DNA of 64,000 nucleotides, taken from positions 18,634,432-18,698,431 of the forward strand of contig NC_068937.1 of assembly GCF_016801865.2 (NCBI RefSeq). The letters run 5' to 3'. The notes beneath the pieces were generated by a model, which made no database searches, was not told the origin of the DNA, and saw only the letters and a program-made list of their open reading frames with translations. This document shows positions 24,701 through 35,268 of the stretch, piece after piece. This DNA is from Culex pipiens pallens. Its lineage: Eukaryota; Arthropoda; Insecta; Diptera; Culicidae. The position numbers and the translations under genes are program-made. Each line of letters starts with the position of its first letter. Within the stretch, counting starts at the first letter, position 1.

Positions 24701-27700
24701 AAAAATTTTTGGACGATTTATTTTTTCAACATTAAAATAAAAAAAAAGTAATAAGTGTTTTTAAGCGTGCTTTTTTACCGCTGTATCTAAAAACATACAT
24801 GGGGCTTTAGGACCCTTTTCTTAAGGTCATAAATTATAATACAGTGGACTCTCTCGTTGTCGATATAGAAGGGACCGTCAAGAGAAGGAGTTATCAAATT
24901 ATAGACCGCAAAATCAAAGCAATCTTCTTGAAGGGACTGAAAATTTTATTGACAGCTGGAGCAATATTGATATCGAGAAGATCGACAGCCAAAGAGTCCA
25001 CTGTAATTTTATACACTAATTTTTTAAAATTTCTCAATTCTTACATTTTTTAATTTCCTCATTCTTAAATTTTTCAATTCTTCGGATAATCGAGTACGAA
25101 CTTGATTCTTGAATTTTTCGAATTAATGAAGGGGTCCTTTTTACATTTTCAAATTTAAAATTATTTTAATTATAGCATTATTAAGTGCAATTTTTTTTAA
25201 TAAATAGAATTTTTATTTTTTTAATTATTTTTTTAAATTAATAATTGAAGTATCATTGGATTGCCGAATTTAAAGTTTTATAAGTGCTAAATTTGTTTTT
25301 AAATTATGAAATTTTTAATTTTTTGATTTTTTTTAATTTTTAGGGTAGGGTTTTTTAAAATTTATTTTCCCTAAAAGAGCAATCAGATAGCAAAATTTAA
25401 ACTTAGAAAAATGGTTCCCCAAAACTCTGAATTGCAAATGCTGGAGCAGAACTGTTAAATCTTCCTAAAACACTTATTGAATTGAATAATTTTTTTAAGT
25501 TCGATTATTTTTTTGATTATGGATTTATCTCATTTTGAATCTATAAATTTTTGATATTTTTTAAGTTAGAAATTTTTAAATGCTAGATTTTTTTATTTTA
25601 GAAGTTTTGAACCAATGAAATTTGTTTTTAATTTTAATTGTTCAATTCTTATTCTAGTTTTTCAAAACGAAATTCAAATCTATAAAAAAAAGTCCTACAT
25701 TTTTGACACACATTTTTTTGTATTTTTGCAGTATTATTTAAATGCTCTTTGAAAAAAATAAGAATTCTTGAATTTTCTAAATTTTAAATTTCTGATTTCA
25801 AGTTTGTTTTTGTTAATTTTGAATTTTTGAATTTCTTATTTTTGGCATTATGAAATTTATAGATTTTTTAATTTAAAGAATTTAGGATTTTTTTATGTCA
25901 GAATTTTTATCTAAAAAAAAATTGAAAATTTTATGCTTTTCAAAATTATCTTTATATATTTCTATTTTTGAAGATTTATTTGCATGCTTAATTGATAAAT
26001 TTTTATGATTGCTTCATTTTTTGAGTTTTAAGTGTTAAAATTTTAAATTTTGGTTTTTAGGTAATTCTAGCCAGTTAGACTGATTCCTCCCCCCATTCCC
26101 TCAGTGCTGTACATTTTGGAATTTTAAATTTTCAAAATTCTTAATTATAAATTTTTGAATTATTATTTATTTAAATTACAAGAATGTTATATTTGTTTAA
26201 AAATGGTTATTGTCAGAATTTAAATATTTCTACAAATTTTATTTAAAAATTAATTTATTATTTTTATTTTTGAAATTTGCATTATTTAAATTTTAGTTTT
26301 TTTTTAACATAAGAATTTTGGATTTTCTTAATTTCAGAATTTCTAAATTCCTGCTTTTTCAAAAATTTTAAATTTTGTTATGTTTTTCCATGTTTTAAAA
26401 TTTCTATTTTTAATTTCCAAAATTTCCAATTTGTTTTAATTTAAAAAAATTCTGCCAGCAAATTTTAATATTAAAAAAATCAACAAGAACAAAAACCGTA
26501 ATGAAATGCCGTAACTCAAACAAGTTCTGTCTATTGAAGACGATTTGCGTTCCTTCGAAGCTCCTTAATAGTTTTTAATGTACAAGCACTTCCCAACTGC
26601 CGACTTCAAGCTCAAGGTTACAGAGTATTTTATACAAGTTTTGAGTTGCTTAATATTTTTGGTATCATATTAACAACATTTCCATTCTTATTTCAGGACA
26701 TCATGGAATCCGGACACGACCATCATGAATTTCTCCTTCTAAACAAAAAGTTATAAAAGAAACAACGTGGAACTAAATTAAACCGCGAAGAGAGCACCGC
26801 CAGAGGTAGTTTTAAGTGAAATAATCCGTAGGAATCCACAAAGTTTGCAGGAAGTAGATTTCCGTGCAAAAATACTCAACGCGAATAGAAATAACGCGTC
26901 GATGCATTAACCATAACGCCAAAAACATGAAAAAATCGCAATGCGTTAGGTTAAACTTATACTTGATCCAAGTGCTTTCTGAGTTGTTTCTACAAAAAAC
27001 GAAGGTGGAAATGATTGAAAATTTCTCCCCGCTTAATTCATTTAAGCATCTAGTACGAGAAAACTTGTTTCACTGCTTGAGTTTGAAGTCGGCACTTGAG
27101 AAGGTTTTCTCTACTGAAAAGGTTGGTGCCCTTGCTAACAGATTAAAATACGCCCAATCCGTATGCAACCACAAAAAAATCGTCAATATTACTCACATTA
27201 ACCTTCCTGCCCATCGTCATCTCCAGGTAAAACTCCCGATACCACAACTGCGACAAATCGCAGCACTTTTGCAGCGTCTCGCTAAAGCTCAGCAAAAACG
27301 TCCAATAGAACGACAGCTTGTGGAACGCATCAATCTGCAGCAGGCACGACCCGTCGATATCTTTCCGCAGCGTTCGCTTCCCGCCCGACTTGTCCGCAAT
27401 CAGCGACTCCAGCATCGTCCGCACCATGTACAGCTGCGTCGACGAGGGGCCCACGTTCAGCCGCGGCACGGCGATCTGGAAGCCCCCGTCGGGGTCTTTT
27501 TTGCCTTTGAGGGCTGGGTCGTGGCCGGGTTCGGTGCCCTTCTGCCAGTCGGCGCACGTTTCCCGCACCGACATGATGATCGACCGGATGAGGTCCTTTT
27601 TGTTTTTGACAGCTTTGCGAAGGGGTTCGCGCAGCATAAGTTGTACGAAGTCTTGAAGTTCGGCGTAGATGCTGCGGCGGATCGCTTCGCAGAGTACGGT

Positions 27701-29155
27701 TTCGATGCGGGCCATGAGGACTTGCAGGCCTTTGATCATGGCGATGACCTCGATGAGGGCGAACTTTTCGTCGTCGGAGTAGTTGTAGCGGGTGGCGCGT
27801 TCGTACTCTTCCGCTTCGACGGGGCATTCTTTGTTTTGGTGGTGGTCGGTTGGGTGGAGCAGCTTCCAGGAGTAGAGTTCGGTGACGACGGAGGTCCACT
27901 CGGAGAGGAGTTGGAGACCGCGGAGGGCGAGGTCGGCGGTCGCTTTGTTTTCGGCGTCGGTCGCGTTGTCTTTGTAGGTGGTGGTGACTTCGTTGCTGTA
28001 GCGGGAGAGCTCCGAGATGTACTTGACGTGGTCTTCGCGGATCGTTGGGAGGTGCACCATCAGGTCTGCTTGGGGACTGATGGCTTGCGAGCTGGAGAGT
28101 GGCCACTTGCTGGGGTCAAAGTGCTTGCTTCGCTTGATGTAGTTGAAGGGGGCGATTTGCATGTCTCCGAACAGCGGAACGACCTCCAGGTTCTTGAAGA
28201 TCCGATCGATCCGATCCAGCCGGAGCTTCTTCTTCGTGTCCAGCTTGTTGATGTTGCAGATCTCCGAGTCCATCAGGAACAGCCCGAAGCCCATCACCTT
28301 GACCAGCATGTGCTTCTCCTCCGGCGTCATGTACATCTTCGACTCGTACATGTGCACACAGATGTTGACCACGTCGGACAGCAACTCCTCGTAGCCGGAG
28401 ATCTTCTCCAGCGTGTCCTTAACGGTGTCACGAATCTTGTTCTGCGTCGCCAAAAACATGGACAAGTTCTGCGACTCCTGCAGCGTGTGCGAGTCGCTCA
28501 TCACCTTCAAGAACTGAGCCGCCCGCCGGTACGTGCTGTAGTCGTTCTTCACCGACGACTTCATGTTCTTCAGCTCGTCCAGCACGGCAAACATGTTGAT
28601 AAACTTGCCCAGCGTCAGCAGGTACGCCTCGGACACGAAATCCTTGCGCTTTTCCGCGTGACACAACCGCTTCACCTCCCCGGAAAACGCCTCGATGGCC
28701 TTCCGCTGGAAGTACATAAAATTGAGAAGCTTGTTGACCTCCGGCGCCAGCACCTCCACAGTCTTCTCGTAGATTTCAACGCGATTAGGCTGCTCGTTCG
28801 ACTTGGGCTGCGGAATCGCTCGCGAGCAGCACCGCCACGTGTACAGCATAACGGCATGCTTCTGCCCCTCGTCCAGCAGTTGATTCTGCAGAAAACAACA
28901 CAATTTTTATTCTTGTCCAACACGGATCCCACTCCCGCAACTCACCAAATTCGCATGCGTCGTCGCTTCCTCAATGTACTTGGCAATCCCCGTCACGAAC
29001 CCGTTCCGGTCCTCAAAATTCGTGTCAAAATTGGCCTGGTAAACCACCGAGCAAGGCTGCGCCTCGATGCACGGCTGCTCGTCCGGCAGCGGCAACTCGT
29101 CCAGCACCTCCACGTTGGACAGCGCATCCGCCAGGGTAATCTTTTCCTGGGCCAT
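12704..29155 (-). CDS. Sra-1: cytoplasmic FMR1-interacting protein (Sra-1/CYFIP), WAVE complex subunit
   Basis: Five coding exons, all with good splice sites: 29155-28946, 28885-27197, 22638-21020, 13110-12963 and 12901-12704. Together they give about 1287 aa, the normal family length (about 1250-1290). The start is set by conservation: MAQEKITLADALSNVEVLDE matches the N terminus of CYFIP proteins, although the frame is open upstream to an ATG at 29560. Exon 2 covers the Rac1-binding DUF1394-type region and the start of the FragX_IP domain; exon 3 covers most of FragX_IP, including RHVQLLGRSIDLNKLITQRI and CDLLHAAPFQNILPR; exons 4-5 hold LHWAGCAIIVLL and the C terminus. In the family this protein pairs with NAP1/Hem, binds active Rac, and holds WAVE inactive until signalled, controlling Arp2/3 actin branching in the cytoplasm and at the membrane; CYFIP also binds FMRP. 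No stops or frameshifts were seen, so it looks functional. Introns 3 and 4 (4.6 and 7.9 kb) are swollen by repeats. Confidence 0.96.
13285..13356 (-). repeat. tRNA-Glu-like fragment (SINE head or tRNA pseudogene)
   Basis: On the minus strand this reads with an A-box-like GTGGTGTAGAGGTAAGCG and the segment TCTCACCCAG...GGGTTCGATCCC, resembling the anticodon and T arms of tRNA-Glu(CTC). The acceptor stem is poor and the D arm irregular. It lies inside a CYFIP intron and has no downstream T-run terminator, so a retroposed fragment is more likely than a gene. Confidence 0.5.
13790..15260. mobile_element. long foldback element B
   Basis: Inner arms about 14085-14600 and 14630-15150 are inverse copies of each other. 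The same 69-codon reading frame occurs on the minus strand at 14329-14538 and on the plus strand at 14698-14907, which is a by-product of the palindrome. Outer arms (13803-13898 and 15147-15250, sharing TCGGATCGGGCTCAAAAT or its inverse) extend it, and (AAT)n runs lie at both outer edges. Arms are highly similar, suggesting a young element or repair by gene conversion. Within it, ATTAGGGTGA and TCACCCTAAT form a strong inverted pair at 14114 and 15117. Confidence 0.75.
13899..14084. mobile_element. small TIR insertion in the left arm of foldback B
   Basis: The right arm of foldback B reads continuously through ...GTCTAATTATTTCGGCC..., while in the left arm about 186 bp separate the two halves. 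The insert has short imperfect inverted ends (AGGGGGATGGCGT and ACGCCACGTCCCT) and contains two copies of CTATTTTTAGAC. The flanks suggest a 2-3 bp AT or TA duplication. No coding capacity. Confidence 0.6.
16515..17663 (-). pseudogene. coding-like island in CYFIP intron 4, unidentified
   Basis: A GC-richer patch on the same strand as CYFIP. ORF 16916-16515 begins with a hydrophobic stretch (MHLFVFIFMSCLGLRL) and contains a possible 57 bp in-frame intron with a TTTGCAG-like acceptor near 16706. The downstream part has a cysteine pattern ICDCRRYC. ORF 17663-17337 and a short open stretch at 17237-17031 interrupted by a T-run and CAG may be further exons. The cysteine pattern faintly recalls the extracellular part of DEG/ENaC (pickpocket) channels, but this is weak. 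It may be a decayed nested gene or chance open frames. Confidence 0.25.
20032..20635. mobile_element. foldback element C
   Basis: Arms about 20032-20300 and 20370-20635 are inverse copies with the axis near 20337. Landmarks are GGGAATCGATTCCC in both arms (near 20096 and 20569) and AAGCTCGTCCAATTT with its inverse (near 20270 and 20388). The central 70 bp is not paired. No coding capacity; it lies in CYFIP intron 4. Confidence 0.75.
22740..24600. repeat. 9 bp minisatellite, TTCTTAAAA / TTCTTTAAA
   Basis: About 1.9 kb of tandem 9-mers in alternating blocks. TTCTTAAAA dominates about 22940-23520 and 23755-23880, and TTCTTTAAA dominates 23520-23650 and 24206-24470, with degenerate spacers between. 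Because the unit is a multiple of three and lacks stops in some frames, it creates long artificial ORFs of repeating KNF/KNL and KIL tripeptides. Lies in CYFIP intron 3 and so is transcribed with that gene. Confidence 0.95.
24842..25003. mobile_element. MITE with CAGTGGACTC ends and TA duplication
   Basis: Inverted termini CAGTGGACTCTCTCGTTGTC and the inverse ...GACAGCCAAAGAGTCCACTG bound 162 bp, flanked by TA on both sides (24840-24841 and 25004-25005). TA targeting and CAGT-type ends fit the Tc1/mariner/pogo superfamily. No transposase. Confidence 0.75.
26580..26756 (+). other. exon-like pair inside CYFIP intron 3 (opposite strand)
   Basis: On the plus strand, an open stretch ending ...KHFPTADFKLK is followed by a possible donor (AAG|GTTACA, intron 26617-26696, TTTCAG acceptor). 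It continues in frame as DIMESGHDHHEFLLLNKKL to a TAA at 26754-26756. It reads like the C terminus of a protein, but stops lie just upstream (near 26565) and no homologue is recognised. It may be a gene relic. Confidence 0.2.
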
Positions 29156-29820
29156 CTCTCCAAGTCGTCGATCTGCAACTTTCAACGGCTCAAGCAAGAG
29201 TGTGGTGCTCGCCCTACAAAGAAAAAACGCAAATTCCTGCAAAAACACGCACAAATTAATCAGAGCAGACACAACAAAACTCCAGCAAAACAGAGCGAAA
29301 AAGAAAACGAAAAGACTCCACGAAGTAAATAAACAGCTGAGTTTGTTTACGTCGGCCCGCTCGACGATGAGGGGTGGCAGCGGAAAGGTAAACAAACTCC
29401 CCCACCGCTTGCGGTGGGTGGAGGAGGCTGGGAAGGGGAAGCCCCGCCGCGAGCTGTCAAAACTCTGCGGGAGGGGAAAAAAATGGATGACGATTCTTTG
29501 GCTGCGGCGGATGTCATCAATCAGGGAGGGGAACTTTGTTTTGCGATTTTCGGGCTTCAATCAGTGCGGATTCCGGAAAATTTTATCGGAAAAGTGTGCA
29601 CCGTCGCCGGAAGGACACGTTTGAATGGGTTTTGGTCGGAAACGAAACGGATTTCACACGGAAATTCAGTAAAAAGCCACTACCTGAGCAATCTACGCCC
29701 TGCACTTGAAAAATTTACCACTTCAATCAATGACGGGGAAGAGTTTGGTAGAGCGGGTAACGTCAAAGTGCTCGCCGCGTGATGGCGCTGCGGGATGGTT
29801 GGGGGACACGGTGGGAAATT
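29156..29820 (-). promoter_or_regulatory. 5' UTR and likely promoter region of CYFIP
   Basis: Upstream of the CYFIP start the sequence is GC-richer than the AT-rich flank beyond. A TTTGTAG at 29218-29214 could be the acceptor of a 5' UTR intron. The CYFIP frame stays open from an ATG at 29560 to the chosen start without a stop, but that extension is hydrophobic, low in similarity to the family and probably untranslated. No TATA box was assigned. Confidence 0.4.
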
Positions 29821-30407
29821 TGGTGAAGAAAGTGTGATTTCTGTGAGGGATTAATTTACTTTTCTTTTGCGATCTTTGCGATCAAAATAATGCACTTGGA
29901 ATCATAAACAGTCCAAACCCAGAGGTTTTGTAAACAAAATTTTATTTTTTAGCTTTTTGAATTGATCTTGACATTTTTTTTAAACGGCCTTGAGTCAGGG
30001 GTATTCAAAAACACTCATTTTTTATTTATTTTACCTTAAAAAACCAAAAAAAAAATAGTAGTGAATGAAGCAAACAGAAAAAATAAAAATAACTAACAGA
30101 ACTCCCATAATAAGGTTTGAGATGGAATAAAAAGTTGAGGCAATTGGATCCTCAAATTAAGCTTAATTTTGTGATATTATTGTTCACAACGATAAAGATT
30201 TTTTTAGTGCAATGACACATTGTACGATCGCAAAGGATTTAAAATGGATTTAATTCAATTCAACTCAAATTTGTTTTAATTTAACTAAATTTCAAGCCTG
30301 AACAGTATCACATAAAAATCCATCAGTCCATCAAATTATACTAAATTCATGAAAATATTTGTTCCCGAAAGATTTCCGATCAGTTGTCCTAGAATTGAAC
30401 ATTTCCA

Positions 30408-30476
30408 GAGTTTTTTTATAAGGTCCTAAAAACATATGAAAGGCAATAGCTTATAGGTCCTTTTAAAAAAAACTCT
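30408..30476. mobile_element. about 70 bp hairpin repeat, intact copy
   Basis: Arms AGAGTTTTTTTATAAGGTCC and (inverted) AGAGTTTTTTTTAAAAGGACC enclose a loop with AACATATGAAAGGCAATAGC. Related copies occur at about 39865-40070 (split by another MITE) and about 52660-52730. Confidence 0.55.
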
Positions 30477-32204
30477 AGATTTTGTAAAATGTTTGAAAAG
30501 CCCTTTAATGATTAAACACTGTATTTCAAATATAGTTTACAGTCGATTGTACAAACTTACAGAGTTCATCGAGTAATTTTTTTGTCTCCTTCCAGGGAAA
30601 TTATGAAGGAAGAGGGGGCGTTAACAATCGGAGGATTTTCAAAACGAAGTGCAACAACTAGCGTATGGTTCATCGAAATTTACATTACAAACATTTTCGT
30701 ATCTCAAAAACTACGGGAGTTATAGACATATTTTTTTAATTCAGAGGTCATCAAATTGCCATCTTGTCAATTTATTAAGAAACATGATGAACAAATCTAG
30801 AGGCTTTTTAGAATAGAAATCTAAAAAGATGTCTGAAAATGATGTAATATAATATAGAAATGTGATAAAATAATATTTTTTTAAGGACTTGGTAAACAAA
30901 CGTCATGTATTTTTTTCACCTTTTTGATACTATGATTCTAAATATAATTATGTTTCAAAAAAGTTACTTTTATTAAATTTGAAAAAAAAAATGCTGAAAA
31001 TGCTTTAAATTTCAGAAAAAAAACATCAAATTTAATTCAGTGGACTGCCTATGAATTTTATGCAAAATTTTAAAAATAGATTCATAACAAAACATCAAAT
31101 CTGGGCCAATTTTAAGCTCTATACGGCTCTATATAGCTCTAGCTCTATTAACTCAATGCATGACAAAACGATACTCAAAGTTAAATATTCTTGAAATGAA
31201 TTATTTTAAAAAAACACGAGCGTACTCCAATTTGAAAAAAAAAAACATAAAAACAAAAATAATAATCTAGACATCAGTACAACAAAGAAAGTATATGAGC
31301 TATATGAAAAAATCTTAAGAATGGCAGATTTTTATTTTGTTTCTTTTGCGAAAAAGGACTTTATTTGGGATTAATACTATCAGGCAGGAGATATTAATTA
31401 TGTAAATGTTTAGCAAAACCGTATCAACATAATTAATTAAGCATCGGGAACGGTCCAAATAAAGCTTTCAACCATATTTATAGCAAGTGTAATCTGAGTT
31501 CTTTTTATACAAGTGCAAAAAAAAATAAATAAAATTAAAATTAAAGCAACACCAAAAAAAGGTATTCATTTACAATCAAATTGATAAAACATTATTTTTA
31601 ATAAGCTAAATAAAATAGAATTCGAGCATTTTTGAAATTTTTGTTCAATTAAAATATTCTGTTTGTAAATTAAAAATTAATAATTAAACTTGCTAAAAAA
31701 AATCTATAACTGATTCAATAGGAAATTCATTTAGTTGTCAGATGAATAATAACAACTGATACTTTTGTTATTTTTCTGGAAAATTTAACGCACGTGTGCA
31801 TTTTCCATAATTTTTTAGAATGATTTTTTTTATTTGTAAATGTAATCAGAGTTCTATTTATTTCTTGCTGCCATGCACAATACAAAATGAAACTGGAATA
31901 TTAAAAAAAATGTTCTCTTTCAACCTGGCCTGAATAAAAAATGGAACAATATTTTGATCTTGATAAACAACAAAATAATATTTTTTTGAAATAGTAGTAC
32001 AACAATATTATTAATGTTTTGCAAAATTATGAGTTTCTATAAGTATGATTTATTTTTCGAAAATCCAAAAATTTGTTCTTTGAGATCATAATTCTAAAAT
32101 GTTGGTTCCAAAAAACAATTTCAAAATCATTGGAAAAGTAGCTAGCAAGCTTAAATAATTTAAGTTTGAAATTATGCTAGCTACTGATTTTGTAATTGTT
32201 TTTT

Positions 32205-32414
32205 AACAAAAAGAAATATTTTTATTCTTATTTAACACAAATAATTATTTTGATGCTATGCTACATAACATATTTGCATTTATCTATAATTTAATGATAG
32301 ATAAATCCAAATATCATTTAATCATTTAATGATAGATAAATCCAAATATGTTATGTAGCATAGCATCAAAATAATTATTTTGTTAAATAAGAATAAAAAT
32401 GTTTCTTTTTGTTA
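32205..32414. repeat. AT-rich palindrome with 82 bp arms
   Basis: Arms 32205-32290 and 32333-32414 are near-perfect inverses (TGATGCTATGCTACATAACA pairs with its complement) around a central tandem pair of ATTTAATGATAGATAAATCC. A second short hairpin built on GTAGCTAGCA lies immediately to the left (32137-32190). The structure suggests a foldback MITE, but no target duplication was found. Confidence 0.6.
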
Positions 32415-32879
32415 AAAAAAATATTAATATGAATTTATATTTGGTACCAGTTATTGAACTGGGAAACTATTACATAATTACATTTAAAAATCTAATGAAT
32501 AAGTTTAATGTGGAAAATTACCTTTCAAGTTACTAAAATTTTGCAGTTTTCAGTAATTTAATTTTTCATTATTTGCGTCCCTCGATGCTGGTGCAAATTG
32601 TCAAAATGGCCTGCAAGGTTCAGTTGGCTGCGGACCACTGCTCTAAATTATTGTCTTCAACACTCTATACATTATTTTTGGATCAAAACATGTTTTTAAA
32701 TCATTCATGCATTAACAAAAACTAATTCTCGCAGAAATTTACAAAACAAATATTGTTAAGTTTAAAATTCCAAACTCTGCCATCTCTAGCTCTCTCGCAT
32801 TCAACTTCCCCTCGAAAAATTCTCTCACCGCTCTCCTTGCAAACTCCACTACCACAGACTCACCGCGCGTAAAGATCGG

Positions 32880-33418
32880 CAACTCTCACTCATCGTCGCG
32901 TCAAAGCTCTCCATGCTAAACTCACAGTTTGCGTCGTCTTTCAACTACTCCACCTGTGCCTTCCTGGCATTTCGTTTTCACAGATCCAGATTCAATTTCT
33001 GCGTGTGGTGAATCAAGATTTTGGTTCAATCTGCAGCTGCTGCTGGAGACCGAAAAAAAGGAGTTTGGAACTTCAATCTTTGTGTGTTGTGTTGTGTACG
33101 TGACGTTTAATCCTGGTTAGTCGCTGTCACTATCCCGCTTTGCCAAGTCCAAGTCAGTTAGTTATTCCCTCGATTCGGTGAACTCTGTGCTAATTTGTGG
33201 CAAGAAGAAACACAGTCTGCTAGGAAGAGACCAATATCTCGGTGGTTGCCACGGGTGATAAGGTGGAATTCCAGGTTGAAACTTGAAGAAACGCGAAAAC
33301 TAAGTAGGCATTTGTTCGATGGTTAGTCGCTGTGTTTAGAAGTGAGATATCGACCTAGAAGACTATTGAGTTGAAGCTGGTTAGCTGACCAAGGAGGAAA
33401 GAAAGAAAAAGTGAGAAG
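32880..33418 (+). other. putative non-coding first exon of an unseen gene
   Basis: A GC-richer unique stretch with many short upstream ATGs and no long ORF ends in GAGAAG|GTAAGT (donor GT at 33419-33420), a near-consensus splice donor. The following 200 bp are AT-rich and intron-like. This is the usual picture of a 5' UTR exon before a large intron. No in-frame coding continuation was found in the window, so it could belong to a gene extending past the right edge, or be chance. Confidence 0.35.
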
Positions 33419-33420
33419 GT

Positions 33421-34845
33421 AAGTGCAAGAAGACATTTATTTCGATTTCTTTTTTTCCATTTTAAGTTTAATTAAATTAAAATCAAGGGAAAATTTACTT
33501 GCCTGACTAAACCTTACTTGCAGAAGTCAATTACAAAAAGTTTAAAGTTAAAACTCCCTACAAAGAATATCACAAATAACATCTGTTGCTGTTTGTTTGT
33601 AAGATGTTCCACAAATCATCTTCTGCAAGTCATAAAATTAGTATCAGTTACATCACCCCGACTGAGTTTTGTATAGTTGCTCGCTCTTTGATCAAATTCC
33701 ACACATTTGATTTTATTTTATTTGCTCAAGTGGAAAGTTGCAACTTTAAGCGCTACTATTACATCACACAATTAGTAGGTACTGGTTTTTCGGTGAAATC
33801 TTTGAGACAAACTTCCTCTGGAGAGCAATGTGAGTCATCGCCGCTGGAAAAGAGGAGTTGCAAAAGTTGAGGGATAGTTTCGCAATACACGATTCTTGCT
33901 GCAGTAAAGTCAAGCAGGCCGGGTGTTGAGTTGTAGGTACCTGCTGCTGAATATGGATCCACGGGCCTAGTCACCACTTTGCACCACTAAGTCGCCATTT
34001 TGTATGGGGAGTGATGTATGTGACTAGTGGTTCTAATTATGTGATAGTGGGTATGATTGCTTAGTGGATTTACGTTTATAATTTTTGGGCTTTTTCTTTG
34101 GATTGTTGAAATTTGAAAAAATAATATTTTTTATGTGCTGTGCCAAAAAAAAGATAACAAAATATTCAGAAAAAAAGTGTTTGATTCTTTTTCATCTAAG
34201 GATAAAATACCAATTGAATCGAAAAACGGAGCGTTTTGTACGGTATGTCCACGCATCCTTCCTCTCCTGTAGATTATCTGAAATGTGATCCATTCTCAGA
34301 ATTCACTCTGCGTAAACAAAAGGAAGTAGGGCTGGCCGTTTTCATGTTTGCAATACATTTTTGGGTTTTTGCGGATGTAAACAAACATTTTTCAACTTCA
34401 TTTTTCGATGTAAAATTGAATTTGAAATTAAAATGAACTTTGCTGATCCGACCCTTAGTTGCTGAGATATTCCCTTGCAAAGATTTAAAAATAGGAAAAT
34501 TGATGTTTTCATGCGTGACATTCGTGAAATTTTCCGATTTTTTCGAAAACAATATATTTAATTTTTTTAAGTCAGAACTAACATTTCAAAAGGGCCAATA
34601 TTACAATATTCAATCGGTGGTGTTCTTTTTCGGTGTATTTGGCCATTTCTTTTATTTGATTTTTTAGTTTTGAACATATTTTTACCGGAATGCTTGTCTA
34701 ATTTTCTTTGAAGATTGAAGATCCATAAATTGAAATAGAAGCCATAGTTTCAACATTTGAATGAATTATTGTATTTAAAATGCGTTTTACACCAAATATC
34801 TAAAGACTTTGACGAAAAATATTGTTTTCGCAAAAAAGGCACTGT
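33421..34845. other. non-coding stretch, possible intron
   Basis: AT-rich sequence with short unsupported ORFs. Around 34435-34600 it shares degraded sequence with the foldback family at 2130-3800 (GCTGAGATATTC..., CATTCGTGAAATTTTCCGA). No gene or RNA is supported. Confidence 0.4.
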
Positions 34846-35268
34846 CATTGTTGGAATTCGAGCGAGAAGAAGGAAAGCATTTCTCGCTCGCGAACGAGGG
34901 AGAGAACTTGTAGTACTTTTCTCTTCTCGCTCGCGCTCGCATTTTCGTTCGCGTTCTCGCTCTCGCCGCGAGCGCTCGCGAGCGCCTCGTGCTAGCCGTT
35001 CGCCCCAAGCTAGCAATTTGTTTACCAGGCTTATGAATACGAACCAGGCGATGGTATAGAGGTGTAACTTCAATCGCTGTGTTGTTTTTTGTTCGTTTCT
35101 AACACGTTCAACTTTTCGCGAACGGGCAATTCTGGCTCGCGAGAAAGCCCGTTCGCGAGCGGAGGAGAGCACGGGCAATCGGTGAGTTTCTCTCGGCAGC
35201 TCGAGACTCGCGGCGAGAACTCGAGAGAGAGAAAATTTTCTCGCGAGAGCGCGATAATACCAACACTG
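34846..35268. mobile_element. non-autonomous hAT-like element with CTCGCG-rich interior
   Basis: An exact 8 bp duplication GGCACTGT (34838-34845 and 35269-35276) flanks 423 bp whose ends are CATTGTTGGAATTCGAGCG and (inverted) CAGTGTTGGTATTATCGCGC. The interior is strongly enriched in GCGAGCGAGAACG-like words on both strands and can fold extensively. No transposase. Ends resemble those of the element at 4451-4969. Confidence 0.75.

Larger units (their letters stand above)
22639..27196 (-). other. CYFIP intron 3
   Basis: Bounded by a GTGAGT donor at 27196-27191 and the TTTCCAG acceptor at 22640-22639. It holds the 9 bp minisatellite 22740-24600, a pogo/Tc1-like MITE at 24842-25003, AT-rich sequence without visible structure (25005-26500), and an exon-like patch at 26580-26756 on the other strand. 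The stretch 26757-27140 is less AT-rich and unexplained. Confidence 0.8.
29821..32860. other. AT-rich intergenic region
   Basis: About 3 kb between the CYFIP promoter side and the putative first exon at 32880. It contains two hairpin repeats (30408-30476 and 32205-32414) and a partial repeat at about 29975-30010 sharing CCTTGAGTCAGGGGTA with the foldback at 35826-35984. No gene seen. Confidence 0.5.

Noticed and set aside
26864..29332. 822-codon plus-strand ORF
   Set aside because: Antisense to CYFIP exons 1-2; the minus strand has clear protein similarity and splice sites, and this frame is its GC-rich shadow.
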